Source: Adenanthera pavonina (Eukaryota; Streptophyta; Magnoliopsida; Fabales; Fabaceae). From it: a DNA stretch of 64,000 bases. Made by a program: the position numbers and the translations under genes. Positions within the stretch are counted from its first letter, which is position 1, and every line of letters starts with the position of its first letter. Shown one piece after another: positions 34,068 through 47,436 of the stretch. The stretch covers positions 24,554,501 to 24,618,500 of the forward strand of contig JAIVEN010000012.1 of assembly GCA_026686845.1 (NCBI GenBank), read 5' to 3'. Below the pieces are notes generated by a model that had not been told where the DNA came from, did not search any database, and was given only the letters and a program-made list of their open reading frames with translations.

Positions 34068-36080
34068 GATGAAGATTAATGCACCAGAGATTCAAATTGT
34101 TGGATCTCCAAAGAAAGAACAAAAGCTGGTGCAAAGGGCTTTTGGGTTGAACGAGACGTGAAGGAGGAGCAGAAATTGTAAATTGATACGCGTATTTCTA
34201 TTCATGAAAGGCACCTTGTTTTCTTCATTATTTGAGTTTATGTAAAAGGCTCTCTTACCTTTTTCCTTAAAAAAAAAACAGAGAGAGAGAGAGAGAATGA
34301 CACAGATAATTTTTGTTTTGTGTAAGGAGAATGAGGTAGAAATATGTCTCATCTCCTTGGTTCGTTTGTATGTGGAGGGAGAAGGAATCAAGGTAAATCT
34401 CTAAACAAAATTTGGGCAAAAACATCCTAAAAGCTTAGGATGCCTTCGGAGTAATTTGGGAACCCCATGTAGTAAATATCCTTTTATTATAGATGTCCTT
34501 AATTTTTTGGCAAACAATGATTATAATATATGGTTATTAATAATTAAGTTATCTTAATTAGTGTACAAACCTATTTACCAATTAAGAACAGTTTTACACC
34601 AATTTTGTCAGCAAGCCTTTTCAGCAATGGTTGCTTGGTAATATTCATCATAAAAAAGTGGACAAGAACTGGTGTCTCATCTTTGGTTTCTTGTGCTGAA
34701 AATTCTGGTTTGTTCAGAACAAACGGATTTTTGAGAATGAGTCCTTTTCTCCAAAAGGAATTCTTATAGCTGTTCGTAGCTTAGTTGGTCGTACTATTAT
34801 ATGTTTCTAAGGCCGCCGCCCTCTTTTTGATCTGCTGTTTTCTTGCCTTTGTTGCCTAGCCTTGTTTGAGGCTTTTGATTTTATATTCTTTCGTATTTGA
34901 ATGAATTTCATCTTTTTATTAAAAAAATATTAAGTTTACGCACACGCGTGCATGTGCATGCAAAAATACATGTATGCAATTCTTTCTTTCTTCCTTTTTT
35001 TTCCCAGGTGTGACTGCTTAGTATTTGGTGACTTGGTGTATTAGTTTAGATTCAAATATTATCAAGTCTAAATGGAAACAATTCTTCTAATATAATTTTT
35101 TTATATCCACAATATTTGAATCTACAATCTTGGTATTTTTCTTTTTTCCATTTATAAAGTTTGAATTTATAACTTTAGTTAACGAATACTGATTACTTTT
35201 CATTCAATCCAATCACTCTTGTCATATATTTCCAATATTAGTGAAAAATTGATACTTTTTGTTGTACTTGCTTTTGAGTTCAAAGCCTCATTTACTAACG
35301 GGAAGTTTTCAAAATGTAACTTGATATATGATTATTTGTGTGGGTTTGTGTGGTGTATCCAATGAATTTAGATTGACATTCTTCTCTAAAGAAATATATA
35401 TTTTTATGTTAATAAGGAGATTATGTTTCTGTTTATTAGGTTCAATATTTATGTGGGTTTGTGTTCAATTATGAGACTTGGAAATTTTCATTGATGTTTT
35501 TTTTTTGGACATAATTACATGATATCCGATTATATTTGAGTATTGTTGAGTTTAAATAAATAACTTGATTTTTTTTTTCCATTTACAAAGTTCGAACTCG
35601 AAATCTTATTTAAGAGATATTAAGTCTCTTATCACTTAATTCAATCATCATTAATTAAAATTTTGCTGACCTGCATTAAGACAAACACTATTGTGTTGTG
35701 CTTAAATAATTTTGCCAACTCTATAAAGTACTTAGGGGAAAAATTAAAGCACAAAACACTCCCCAAGGATTACACGGTCTAACACTAAAGAGACTAGTAA
35801 GATTCATACACACACATACCCATATGTGCGCACGGGTTAAGTGGGTATTACCAGATTATGAATCACTTGGATAAAATCAATTTTCTTGCATAGGATCCAA
35901 AGATGCATAATCCCACCCAAGGAGAATTACACTATGATAGATGAAGCGGGAACCAATGACATTTTTGCATAGGAGCATAGGTATTGAAGAATTGCGAATT
36001 GGATAAACCTAGAAAATCGAGTGAGGCCAATGGAATCAGGTCAATAATCCATTTGTAACGAATCATGTTTCAGTGAGTAC
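34068..36080. promoter_or_regulatory. Promoter-side region of pseudogene 4
   Basis: Keeps the sister blocks of the array, including AATTTGGGCAAAAACATCC-type sequence after the first exon and CCCAAGGAGAATTACAC (35917). A LINE fragment has inserted (34630-34930). No open gene is present. Confidence 0.5.
34630..34930 (+). mobile_element. 3' end of a plant LINE (non-LTR retrotransposon), decayed
   Basis: Translation on the + strand gives QWLLGNIHHKKVDKNWC, then a stop, then KFWFVQNKRIFENESFSP, the pattern of the C-terminal region of plant LINE polyproteins (a W-x-x-RNKRIF-type motif). The body ends with TGAATGAATTTCATC and an A-rich tail near 34920. It is a 5'-truncated, inactive copy. Confidence 0.65.
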
Positions 36081-37790
36081 AATATTTTTAACGAGTTGAG
36101 AATCACTTAAATAAAGTCTATTCATACAGAATATAAAATAAAATAAAATGCCTTATATAGTCATAAATATAATTTAAAATTCACTTAATGTTGATAAATG
36201 GCATTTTTATATTTTCTTTATATTATGTTGACTAATCTATTGGCATGTTTATACACTAACTAGACCCTAACCCTTAAAGTGTGCGTGTAAGAGATTTTTT
36301 AATAAGGAGTTCAATTTAGTGTTTGTTTTAGTATCAAAAGTATCTCTCAACTGACAACTAATCATTTTTAAGCGTAAAGATCACATGCGCTTTGTCTTTC
36401 CCAACCATATATTTTTCATACAAACTACTAGTAATTATCGAATTTTGAACATGTTTAAGGGATCCAACTATCCGTTAATTATGACATACTTTGCTAGTTT
36501 TTAATTTAGTATTTTTTATTGATAAACCTAGCTGTTGTATATATAGACATATAAGTTGCATCTTTTTAAAGTAAGTAAAATTCTCCACTTCATTGCATTG
36601 AATTATCCAACGATTGGATGAAATTACGGATCACAACTCTGATTCGATACTACAAACCTAAACAGATCTGAATGAAATTAACAAATATATGATCAACTTG
36701 CACAGTAATATGTCCATAGATTCTAATTAAACTTCATATGTTTTCCTATACAAGCTTGCAAATACAAATATAGTGCCAGCTTGAAGTTGTCGTGACAGAC
36801 TATCAATGTGGCTTCGGATTCGAACACGCAAATTTTCATAGAATATATATTTAGCTACGTAGAAAACTATAATAATTAATTTATTCTGTCGAATATATCT
36901 GTACTACATATGTACATTCCGGTAAAAAAATATATATATACATACAATTAATAGGAAGAGTTAAAACAAAGCATAAAATTTCGATGGACAATATATGTAT
37001 GAGATTAATGGTCCTCTCTCTTGCTTTCATACTATTAGAATAAGATTATTAAAGAATTGTAAAATTGGAGGAACCGAAAGCTCGAAGATTAAGTGAGACC
37101 TGTGGAATATGATCATTATTTGTTTGGTCTGGAATAAATTAATCACGTGGAAACTTTTCGATGATAAAACAAGAAAAAGCAGAAGTTACAGTGATACAAA
37201 GTTTACGCATGACTTGTGTTAAATAAATTTCATGAACAAAGGGAAAAATATAGCAATTAAAAGTGCAAATTGTGGTGACACATATACTTGAAAATTGCTG
37301 GAAATGTAAGGTTGAGAGCCTTAAGCAAGATTCAACAATAGTTAAATTGAGTAGCAAGGGATTTAGAAATCCTTAAACTAGGTTTTGAGTTCAAACTTAA
37401 TGGATGGAAAAACCATGTTGAAAGAGCTTCCCACCAATTAGGGTCTGACTTGACTTGAATCTAAATTAGTTTATAGGCATCGAATACTAGATAGTTTGCC
37501 CCAAAAAAAAATCACTGCATTTGCTTTATTCTATAGATTAGTTCATAGATTTTAGCTTTTATTGTGGTTTGGTAATGTCTTCATAATTCACTATTAATTC
37601 GATAAACTATAAACTAGAAACATTTCCTCATGTATTGTATAGAGTATAACAAAATGAATTATACTATTTATGACTTATAAATAATATGACTTGCTATAGA
37701 TTAAATATATTGATAGTTAATGCTACCATTTTAGAACTCAATCAATCTAGATTTCAAATACTTAAGAAGTAAACATATGTGGAACTAAAG
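36081..37790. other. Spacer with a segment repeated near 53.1-53.4 kb
   Basis: The block at about 36815-36960 (CACGCAAATTTTCATAGAAT, TTAGCTACGTAGAAAACTAT) recurs at 53140-53250, so it belongs to the upstream parts of units 4 and 6. No gene is recognised. The small minus-strand frame at 37139-37357 has no support. Confidence 0.5.
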
Positions 37791-37797
37791 AGAGAAA

Positions 37798-38330
37798 TTA
37801 ATTTGGATTTATGAGTGTTATAACATCTTTCTTCACAGAAACAAACTTCAATCTGTACCTATTACTAGATTGATTAAGTTTTGTCATCATTTGCTCCTTT
37901 GATCTTGCATTGTTTTGATTGTGAAATTGAAGTGGATTGGGGCTAGTATACATTTCATAGAACCTGTGGTAACATTGCAAGGCCTCATGACCTTAGTCCT
38001 AGCACACTTAAGCTGAGGCTTGTAAGACCAGTTTTATCTTTCCCCACTTCTTCCTCTAGCTCTACCAGAAAATTGCTTCTGTTGAAATTGTTGTTGTTAC
38101 TAGAACCTCCTCTACCAGAATTATTCTGATAATTTTGATGTGACACTTGTTATTTGCTTGTGATTGATTTGAACCAAATCCAACATATGCAACACTAGAA
38201 GTTAGAGTAGAGCCATGTCTGAGGCCTCTGTTTTATTTCCAGTATAAGGTTCAGTCTGTTAGCTCAAAAGATCATCAAGGGAGTTAAATTGGGATCTCTA
38301 CAAATTTTTCTCGCATTATTTGATTTAAAA
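37798..38330 (-). mobile_element. Ty1-copia gag remnant
   Basis: On the minus strand a degraded zinc-knuckle region ends GHEALQCYHRF, the characteristic end of the CCHC knuckle in plant Ty1-copia gag proteins, followed by an Asn/Gln-rich tail. Upstream frames are broken by stops. No LTRs were seen, so this is a truncated relic. Confidence 0.65.
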
Positions 38331-38459
38331 TGGTTTTCACAATAATACAAATAAAATTTGGTTAAATCTCACTGGTCCAGATATCAGGCCCCAAAAGGTA
38401 GTGTAATCAGTGAAAAGTGATTTTCCAAAATATGTCAGATTCTGTAAAACACCATGATA

Positions 38460-39073
38460 AAATTCTGTGAAGTGCTAGTTTAATTCAGAGATGGAAAGTA
38501 GATAGAGAGAGTTGAAGAAGCACACACCAAATTTATAGTGATTCTGACAAAAGGGATCCAACATCCACTCTCCAAACTCAAAATAAGAGAAATGTAACGA
38601 AATTACAATACCACAGATTTTCAGCTCTTACAGCTAGAGTTTTTGCCACCATGGTAGGAATTTTTTTCTCAAGTTTGATCAATATTGGATTTGAGAAGGT
38701 CAAGAGAGTAAACTTCGAACTACTTCTCTCTGTTTCTCTACCTAATTGCAATAAATTCTCAATGGATGATACCAATCACAACTCTAATACCATAGTACAG
38801 AGCTTAAACAAACTGAATGAAAGAAATGAGTCACAATAATAATGTACTGAAAATACATCTGACTTTATTGTTCTGTTATACAAGCATACATATACATATA
38901 ATTCTTCACCATCAGACTCAAATTTACTTGCACGTGGATATAGTTTACAAACTCAAATCAGATCTTGCCACTGATACTTAAGCATGCTTAACATAAAGCT
39001 GAGCTTCCTATAATGCTCTTACAAGTTTCATCCTGATTTAGTTTATTGACCAGGTCTACCTTGAAATTTTCCC
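38460..39073. repeat. Junction of units 4 and 5; 3' flank of gene 5
   Basis: The blocks GTGAAGTGCTAGTTTAATTC (38468) and GCCACCATGGTAGGA (38645) match the unit 3/4 junction at 29683-29905, then lead directly into gene 5. They show a continuous head-to-tail arrangement. Confidence 0.65.
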
Positions 39074-42030
39074 TTAGAACCTCCAGGCTGATATAGAATA
39101 GAGTGGAAGATCATTCCAGCAAGAAAACAAACATTGATGGTTGTCTATCAACTTGTATCCACGCCCATAGCTCTGCAATGGCCTTGTTTCCCGCAACATT
39201 TTATTATAATCAAGAGGCACTCTCTTAAACCCAGCCCATTCAAGCCATGGACGCCATGTGTTCAAAAACTTCCCATGCCTCTCTTTTCTATCAACTCCAT
39301 CACAAGCAATAATGTTCTTTATCTCTTCCCCAAGAAGCATCCTCTCCAGCATGATTCTCTCCACTGCTCTTGCTTTTGGAACATTAGCTTCCAAACAATC
39401 AAACAGAGCACCATAGAAGATCAGTGCCCTATCAAGCATACCTGTCAAAGTAGGCCCATTGCTATCGGATTCTTGTTCTGTAATGACCATCAACCTAGGT
39501 TGGAGTTTCGAAATGCCACTTAGAAAGCACCCCATCTTAGGTGAAACACATTGTGATGGATTAGTTGGCAAGACTGAATTAGGACTGATACGATCATCAA
39601 CTGCCAGAAGAGAATGTAGCTGAAGAATAGAACTTATAGCAAGGGGCTCCCCTGGCTCCAAAGGCAAATTCTCAAAGCAAAGTTTCTCCAATTGGCTCTC
39701 AATGGGGTAGAAATTGAAGGGAATGTTCATTTTCTCAGCTTCTTGAATCAGTTGAAACCCCATTTGTTCCAAAACCTCTTTATTCTCATGAATCCCAGTG
39801 ATCTTCAGATAAGGTAGGGGGTTTCCTTGCCGTTGTTTTTTCAAAGTATGAAGAAAACATATCCATTGTTCAGCATCACAGGCATTGAGATCGATAATAT
39901 GGAACACTTGTTCTCTTTCCATGGCTTCAGCAATGGCCTTATTGGTGATCAGATAAGCGAACTTCAAGAATGGGCAAAACTCAAAGAACAACTTTCTGGC
40001 ATGTTGTTGTTCTAAGGTTGATAAGGGATTTGTCAAATGTAGGCCTTCAGGCACACCATTAATATTCTTGACCAGCCTGTAAGCAAGTCCGTCATTTAAG
40101 TAAGTAGCTAGCCTCTGCATTGGATCACCATCAGGGGAGGCAACACTAGCAATGTTGGTGATTCCAGCGCTTGCTTTCTTGAAGTCACCTTTTTCAGTAT
40201 ACTTCGCACAGGTTGATAGTAGACGAATCAGGTATATGCCCCTATCTTCCCCTTTCATACTACTGAGGTAATGCCTTGGCAAAGAATCTATTCAAGGCAA
40301 GAGACTAAGAGACATGAATTAAGAACTAAGAAGAAATAACACAAACAAGAAATACATATTAACACGACAAAATCAATATTATTATATAAAAATTGGAGAG
40401 TTACACTATTTACAAGTTGTTAGTTGTTAACAGTGTTCATTTTGGACTCCGTTCAAATGTATAGGCCCACTTTAATTTGAAGTATTTATCAATAATTTGG
40501 AAGGTGTTTGGCTACCTTGATATCAAGTGTTGGGACTTAGGAGATATTCAAAGACTGTTTGATATGGTATTCATATGTCTCTTGTCAAGATTGCAAGGAA
40601 AATGTTTGAGTTCATTAGGCTTGCCAACTGGCAGAAGCAAAATGAACTTATATGATTGGACTGACAGAGAAATAAAGCAACGGATATCATGAGCGATCAC
40701 TATCGGTAAAGAAGAATACTCTTAATCACTTGGGGGTAAGCAGAGTCTTCAAGCATTAAAAAGATCAGTTTGAATGTATCGTTTGGGACTCGCATCTTTA
40801 TTACCTTTGCTAGCTTTTATAAATCTCAATTTTGTTCATTTTTACAGCTTTTAATTTTTATAGTATCAGTGTCGTCTAGATGACAAAACGTGAGATAGTA
40901 TTCCAAGCAAGCGTCTTCTTGAAGAATTATTTAGGGAAGGAACCAGAAAATATGTGATGGGGAAGTTGAAATTTCTGAGAACAGATTACTGCATGTGTTA
41001 GAGACTTCTAAAAATTAAATAGGACAAAAAAAAAAAAATGTTTGTGTGTATGTAGGCTGATTTACTAAGGATGAAATATATGTCCATGTGGATAAGTGGC
41101 TGGCCGGCAGTTGCCCCTATGTAGGTCTATTCCTTGATTTGTTCATCGACAAGGTTTTAAATTTTTTGTTCTGAAAGTATTCATGCTTTATACATCAAGA
41201 AAAAAGGTCTGTAAAGAAAATCATAGATGGATATGTTTCTCTTGAGCAAATTCCACTTCACATACTCGATATGAAGTGATTTACAAGATCAAATATGTGT
41301 GATGCATGATGAAATGGTACTTTTTAACACATTCCTTTTCATTTTAGAAAATGTAGACTTTCGACCCGACTCAATCCCAATTAGACGGGCCCAATATGAT
41401 TTTCGGAAACTGGATACTATTACCAAGAAAGAAGGAAGTGTAGATTTTGATGCAAACTAAAACAAAACAATTCAGCTGTCTATTACAATCTCTCAAGGGT
41501 TAGAACAATACAGGTTCCAAGGCAGATAAGAGGTTCCAAACAGTTTAAAATACAAAGGGAATTCAGAAAGATTCTGCACTGGATAGTCAAAACAAATGAG
41601 CTGCATTCATGCATTCATACAATCTTACTGATTTTTCCAAAACCAAAACATGCAAATATGCTCACAAGTGCAATGAATCTCATTTGGACATATATACAAC
41701 AACTAACTACTTTTGCAGTACCTACTGATTCTATGCGCTCACATTGACATTTTCACAAACGGTTCCTATTCATGGAAATAATATCAATGAAGAATAGTGT
41801 ACGGTGGAAAAAAGAACGTCACACTCAAAAGGAAAAAATAAATATGCTTTCTTCCATTTGAATATAATATCTTCATTTAAAAAAAAAAATTCTCAGCATC
41901 TTCTATAACCATTTCATTCTAAAACTTCAGAGGAAGCTCAAAAATAGTTTTGCTTATATCCCTGACACACAAATTTATTGAGCAATATCTGAAATTTGGA
42001 GGGGGCAAGAGAGTGTACACCTGCATCCAT
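39074..42030 (-). CDS. SCL3-like: SCL3-like GRAS protein, array gene 5 (class B, two coding exons)
   Basis: Coding exons: 42021-42030 (ATGGATGCAG) and 39074-40287, predicted 407 residues. The start reads MDADSLPRHYLSSMKGEDRG; the Ser-rich run of class A is absent. Landmarks: LIRLLSTCAKYTEKGDF (leucine-heptad region), FHIIDLNACDAEQWICFL (VHIID block with Trp), LKITGIHENKEVLEQ, FNFYPIESQLEKLCF (PFYRE region), and the SAW region with NTWRPWLEWAGF and the ending YSISAWRF. The linker between PFYRE and the last third is shortened: after VDD it passes directly to RISPNSVLP, so about 40 residues present in gene 7 are missing, and there is no second intron. All key motifs are intact, so this copy is probably functional. 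Intron 1 spans 40288-42020. A nuclear GRAS regulator is inferred from the family; a specific role is unknown. Confidence 0.9.
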
Positions 42031-43320
42031 TTGAAGAATATACCGGAGATTGAAGTGGTTGGATCTCCAACGAGAGCAAAAGCTGGAGAAAAGGGCTTTT
42101 GGGTTCGATTAGAAGGGCGGGAGGAGAAATTGTAATCTGGTATGTGTATTTATTGTCGTGAAGGGCACCTTGTTTTCTTCATTTAATTATTCGGATTTTT
42201 TGAAAGGTTCCTTACCTTTTTTTTTTCTTAAAGGAAAAAAAAGAAAAACTAACTCAGATGAATTAGAATGACTCGTGAGTGGTAGGGGCATATGTCGTTT
42301 AGAGATTTGATTCTCAACCTTTATATAAGAAATAAATCTTATTAAAAAAGTCTACTATTTACTTTTAATATTTTATAAAAAATTAATTTTTATTATTTGT
42401 TAGTTCAGGGAAACTAAAAAATATAATGAGTTTGTGTTGTATTGGTATCCACCAATTGATTGTAGGAGCTCTTTAGATCTCAATAGAAGAAAGGAGAATT
42501 GTTCTCCTTCTAATGTTTCCCTTTATACTTAGGGGGTTGTCCCTATTTTTTTTGATAAAAAAAATTCAATTAACGTTCAAAAGGTTTTCAACATATTATT
42601 CCCTCCGTCCCATTTTATGTGTTGTTTTAAGATTTTTCTCACAACCTAATAAAAATATTAAATAACTTAAATTATAGTAAACTTTAATGATATTTTATCA
42701 AAATGTCCTAGATTTGAATGCTAAGAAATATTTGTACTCTATTTATCACTATTTTTAATTAAGGGTAAAATAATAAAAAAAATAATTAATACTTTATTAA
42801 TAATATAAAATAATAGATAATTTAAAATATTTAAAAAATTTTAAAATAACAAATAAAATAAAATGGAATGAGCACGTTTGAGACATGATTGTTTGGTGGA
42901 AAACTAATATATATAGCCTACAAAAGCTTTTAATTGTTGCTCTGTGTTATTGTATGTGTACCCCACCGAAGACAGTTCATTTAAGTGGTTCGATACCTAT
43001 TCTTTATAAATAATGTTTGTTTTAAAGAAGAAAAAGGAAATCACAAATAAATGAGATGTATGCTCAAATTTTTTTGTATAAATATATAAATATATATAAA
43101 CAAAAGCAATATAATTAGGACTTGGAGCAATAGTTAACAACAAAAGCAGGATGGAAGGTCCCGCCCAAGGAGAATTCCACTACGAAGAAGACATTGATGA
43201 AGCAGGAACCAAAATTCTCTGTTGTCCAAGAATTGAGTATCGGACACACCTAGAAATCCGGGAGGACCAATGGAATGAGGTCATTAATTACTGATCCTGT
43301 TTTGTTTTTTGGTCAATAGG
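42031..43320. promoter_or_regulatory. Promoter-side region of gene 5
   Basis: Where gene 6 has TATAAATA, this unit has AATAAATA on the minus strand (42146-42153), so the TATA box may be weakened. Sister blocks include CGCCCAAGGAGAATTCCAC (43162). A SINE-like relic (GAGTGGTAGGGGCATATGTC and GATTTGATTCTCAACC, about 42275-42320) and a Stowaway-like element lie within it. Confidence 0.55.
42599..42874. mobile_element. Stowaway-like MITE, degenerate right end
   Basis: The left end TTCCCTCCGTCCCATTTTAT is a classic Stowaway terminus following a TA. The right end retains only an AAATGGAATGAGCACG-type remnant, so the boundary is approximate. Confidence 0.6.
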
Positions 43321-43882
43321 TTTTTTTTTTGGTATACTGGCCAATAGGTCATTTTTTTATCTTGTCCTTTTTATAAAAAAATTTAGGGAGTAGTTTTTTT
43401 TTCTATTTATAAGAAGTATAACCCCATTTTATCTTATATTTTTATTAGTTTATTCCATTTCTACTCCTCATTTGCGAGGGATGAGCTAGTGATTATTTTC
43501 CATGCAAAAAAAATTCATTAAGCATTTGGATTTAGAATAATTAAAAAGTTGTAGCATTGAATATAGGCATTTTTGGACAAAAATAAATTTATAACATATT
43601 AATCACACTTAATTGATTTTAACTACTTTTCTTAATTTTGATAAAATACTTATTTATTTCTTATAAAAAAGATTAGAGATAGTATATTGAATCTTTAGAC
43701 ATTGATTTATTTATCTAGAAAAATTATGTGATGAATAAGTTTTCCTCAAAACTCAATTAAAACATATTCATATTTAATCACAAAAAATGCCTGTAAAATT
43801 GCAATTGATTTTAGTTTTTTGATTAAATTTTTGGGACTAGATTGTGCGTAAAAATTTTGATGCCCTTGCAATGAAGATTGTA

Positions 43883-44143
43883 CAGGGACAAACGCAGGTG
43901 CGACAAATGGGGGGGGGGGGGGGTAATTTCATTGTAAACTATTATATATAATATAATGTGCCAAAAACATGTATCTAGTCAGCTGGTGGAGTTGGCTTCT
44001 CCAACATTTATACCCAACTTCGTGGGTTCAACAGGGGGCAGAACTTCATAATATTTAAACTTTTTCATTCAACATCTAAAAAAATTTTGAAAAAAAATTG
44101 TGGGGGCGAGGGCCCCCCAATTAATAATATGCGTCCGCCACTG
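43883..44143. mobile_element. hAT-like MITE (about 261 bp)
   Basis: The left end CAGGGACAAACGCAGG and the right end GCGTCCGCCACTG (inverted: CAGTGGCGGACGC) are the terminal repeats of a common plant hAT-type family. Flanks AGATTGTA and GGGTTGTA suggest an imperfect 8-bp duplication. A poly-G run follows the left end. Confidence 0.65.
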
Positions 44144-46790
44144 GGTTGTAAGGTCCTTTTCTTGGTTATTAGCTAATTTATGACCCACATAATATAATTT
44201 GGGTATTTTTATTAAAATATGTTTATAGTATTCAAACACAAATATTTATATTATTTGATTAATTATTTAAATTTTATTTAAGATTTAGGATTTTTTTTAA
44301 TTCTTATAGTTTTTGCCTCAATTTTTAACTTAGCCATTGAATTTTTTTTTTGAAGTCCTTATGCTTTACAAACATTTAAGAGTTAATCCATATACTATCT
44401 TATGGAAAGCTTGATGTGGGAATATTTTCAATTCTACGCGGTGTGGATGAATTGTTATTCCACATAAGTGTACCTATTGATTATATTCTTAATTAAAGGT
44501 TGTTACCCTTGATAAAATGGCTAGTTTTAATGACTACTAATAAGTAGTTATATTGATTCATGAACGGGTTCATAAATCAATTATAACGCTTGAAATGGTC
44601 CATAAATTGTTTGAAAAGACAGTCCATACAAAAATCACAAGGTTCATAAGTCATTGGGTTCATGAAAAGAAGTGTTTATTTGTCTAGATTTAATGTATAT
44701 ACAATGATTCATGAATCATTATAATATAATACAGTCATTCATGAATGTGTTTCTTTTATTGAAGTATCATATTATTTCAAAAGGTATAGTTCTATAAATA
44801 ATCTCACAATCTTCTATCATTCACTCATTCATTCACATATCAATCATTCACAACAACACAATTTCAACCTTTCTATCAATATTTTTTCAATTTCAATCTC
44901 CTTATATAAACTCACTTACCTTTATCTTTCTATGCATAAAGTATATATAAAAGCAAACCATCACTTTGCAAATGCCGTTATTGTCCATCATTATTGTGTA
45001 GACTTGAATTTTGAAAATACAATATTTACTCAAGAATCTTTGTTGTATCTTATAAGAAATTTGTCGTTAACCCAAATTGCACCCAAGACTTTGAAATTGG
45101 TGGAAACAAATTAAATTTAAAAAAAAATGTTGTCATCACCTTGAAAACTTTGTTCAGAGCTTTGTTTCCATTTTCCTCTTATTCTACATTTCAAAAATAC
45201 ATTCACACACCAACAAATTGCTTTCTTCATTACTCTCAATGGCATCTTGTTGTTACCTAATTCTCAAATATTTATGCTTTTATTTGCATTTTGCCATTTT
45301 TCCAGGGTACTTTATTTTGATGGGTTTTGTGATGAATTAACTTAGGAAACAAAGGAAAATGCATTAGTATGCATGGGCGAGTTAGGTGATCACAATGTGA
45401 AACATTGTGGTTTTTTTTTTAATCTAATTAACACGAATTTCGTCAGATTAATTTGTGTCTTGACATGATCTATATGTGTATATGTTTGCATGGCAGGGTT
45501 CGATGAAAGAGGAAAAAGGCCAAGGAATCAACCTGAAGATTCTAGAAAAGTAATGAAAACAAGCTATGGCATGCAAAAGTCAAGTTCAAGGACGTGAAAA
45601 ATAAAAGCACAGATTAGGAAATTAATGCGAAGTCGCAGTGCGCCAGTACAAGACATCGTCGAATTAAGGATTTTAGCATAAAAAGCCGCACCATCACAAA
45701 GCTGTGGCCTGGTACCCAAAATCGCAGTTGCTTAACTACGGCTTGACATTAAACTCCAGCAACTGTTTTCTTTTTTTAAGACAAATCCCAGCAATTTTGA
45801 GGAGTTAACTGCAAATAGCGGTAAAGGTGCTTCATAGAGATAGACTGGAGGAGAGCGAGCACTACTTGAGTACCAGAGATCTGGATTGAGGCTTATAGCG
45901 TCTAGAATGAGTTTTCTTCACCATTTTCTCCTTTCCTCTTGTATTTGAATGGCTTTGTGTACGAAAGTCGATATATAGTGCAACATTAAGTCCCTGTTTG
46001 GATTACTTTTCTATAAAAGATTTTTTAGGATAATCACAATTTATAAAAATAAAATTTGGATAAAATAGAGAAGTTTATTATAAATCTATTTGGATAAAAA
46101 AAGAAAAAATGATAGTTAAAAATTATGAATTAGTTTGCAAAAATATAAAACCAAACAGATGCTGAATATGGTGCACAATATATATATATATCAGATGGAT
46201 TGATCACATGATTGATGTGAAGTCATGTATTCAAAAGAGATACTGAAGTATTTAATTTTGATTTTCATTAATTTTTAAAAACTATATTATATATATATTA
46301 TATTATATATTTAATGTTGCACAATATAATGGGAATGCATTAGTGGCCTAGTGAAGCATAGTTTGATTGCTTGTCTCTCTTCCAACCTTCTTCCTTTACA
46401 TGCCCAGAATGTTTGCAATGAAAACATTGAATGCTGCTCTTGTTTTTCTGCTGATTATTAGTTTGTAGTTTTTATCGTGATCGATCGCCTCAACCTCGAC
46501 CACCTCAGCCACGGAATCCACCTCTTTTGTTTCCTATTATACCAGCTTCTTTTCTTTGTTAATGACCCCCCATCACTTGAAATTCCCTTCTTTAATGCTT
46601 CATTAATTCTCATCTTGCTTGTTCATTCTTTCGATTGCCTCCACTACATAATCAAACTTTGGAGCAAGATTCTAGTAACTACAGTTCAATCAGAAATATC
46701 TTCTCCAAAAGAATCATTTCATTTACAATTCCAGAAATTCGTGAAAGAAAATCACACATACAGATTCCCCATTTTTCATATACAAAGTTT
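44144..46790. other. Spacer between genes 5 and 6, probable retrotransposon debris
   Basis: No gene is recognised. From about 45490 to 45970 the sequence is less AT-rich (GCGAAGTCGCAGTGCGCC and TTGTATTTGAATGGC) and resembles an old LTR or dispersed repeat, without clear ends. A short MITE-like segment (GTCCCTGTTTGGAT near 45991 to ACCAAACAGATGC near 46150) is possible. The short + strand frame at 44932-45114 has no motif. Confidence 0.45.
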
Positions 46791-46829
46791 CAAAATCACT
46801 ACAAAGAGACAGAGGTCTTACTATCGTAG

Positions 46830-46955
46830 AGCCTACAGCTTCTGCAGAAATGTCCAGGCTTCCTTTGCCGTGCATGCTGCTGCAATTTTTGAGAAAATTG
46901 TCTCATGTACTGCTTGTTGCATGTTAAGAATAATGCCTTCAAATCCTTTTTTCTT
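46830..46955 (-). mobile_element. Ty1-copia gag (UBN2-type) fragment
   Basis: The minus strand encodes NMQQAVHETIFSKIAAACT followed by AKEAWTFLQKL and a stop. This matches the pattern of the plant copia gag domain (Q-x-A-x-x-x-x-I-F-x-x-I-A-A-x-x-x-A-K-E-A-W). The longer + strand frame that overlaps it is therefore antisense noise. Confidence 0.65.
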
Positions 46956-47079
46956 GTTTTCAACTAGGTTCCTCATCTGTCTCAGCATACCCGTTCTCAA
47001 CTAAGTCTCCCAACTCCTTGATCGGACTCAAACAAAGTCTTTATTTTGATGCTCCAAAATCATAGCATTCTCCCTTGAA

Positions 47080-47220
47080 GACTGGAACCGACAATTGAGA
47101 CACATTCACGACACTGCTGTTAGTCACCCCGAGTTGAACGCACAGTTACAAATGAACCAAGCTCAGATATAAGAGCTAGAGAATGAAGGCAGGGAGTTAA
47201 AGAGTAATATGAAGAGGACA
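47080..47220 (+). pseudogene. Possible decayed coiled-coil coding fragment
   Basis: The + strand reads EDWNRQLRHIHDTAVSHPEL, then NAQLQMNQAQI, a stop, and ELENEGRELKSNMKR. The heptad-like, charged composition looks like protein rather than random AT-rich DNA, but no family is recognised and a stop interrupts it. It could equally be part of a retroelement. Confidence 0.3.
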
Positions 47221-47436
47221 ACAACAACAAAAAAAACTGCAAAGGAAAAGCAGCAGTAAAAAAAAAGAGACAAATGCTAAATATTCAAGCTAGGTGCTTC
47301 TCTGCTCATTTATTTCAGAACCAAATGATCGCTTACAAGCAACTAGAAAATCGAAAATGAATCTCTATTTTATTGCCATCAGCAGCTACTAACAGCAAAT
47401 CAGAACCTTATGGAGTGAAGAAAAAACTTAGACTTC

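Noticed and set aside
46477..47004. A 175-residue + strand open frame
   Set aside because: The minus strand of the same region carries a recognisable Ty1-copia gag fragment, so the + strand frame is antisense noise.
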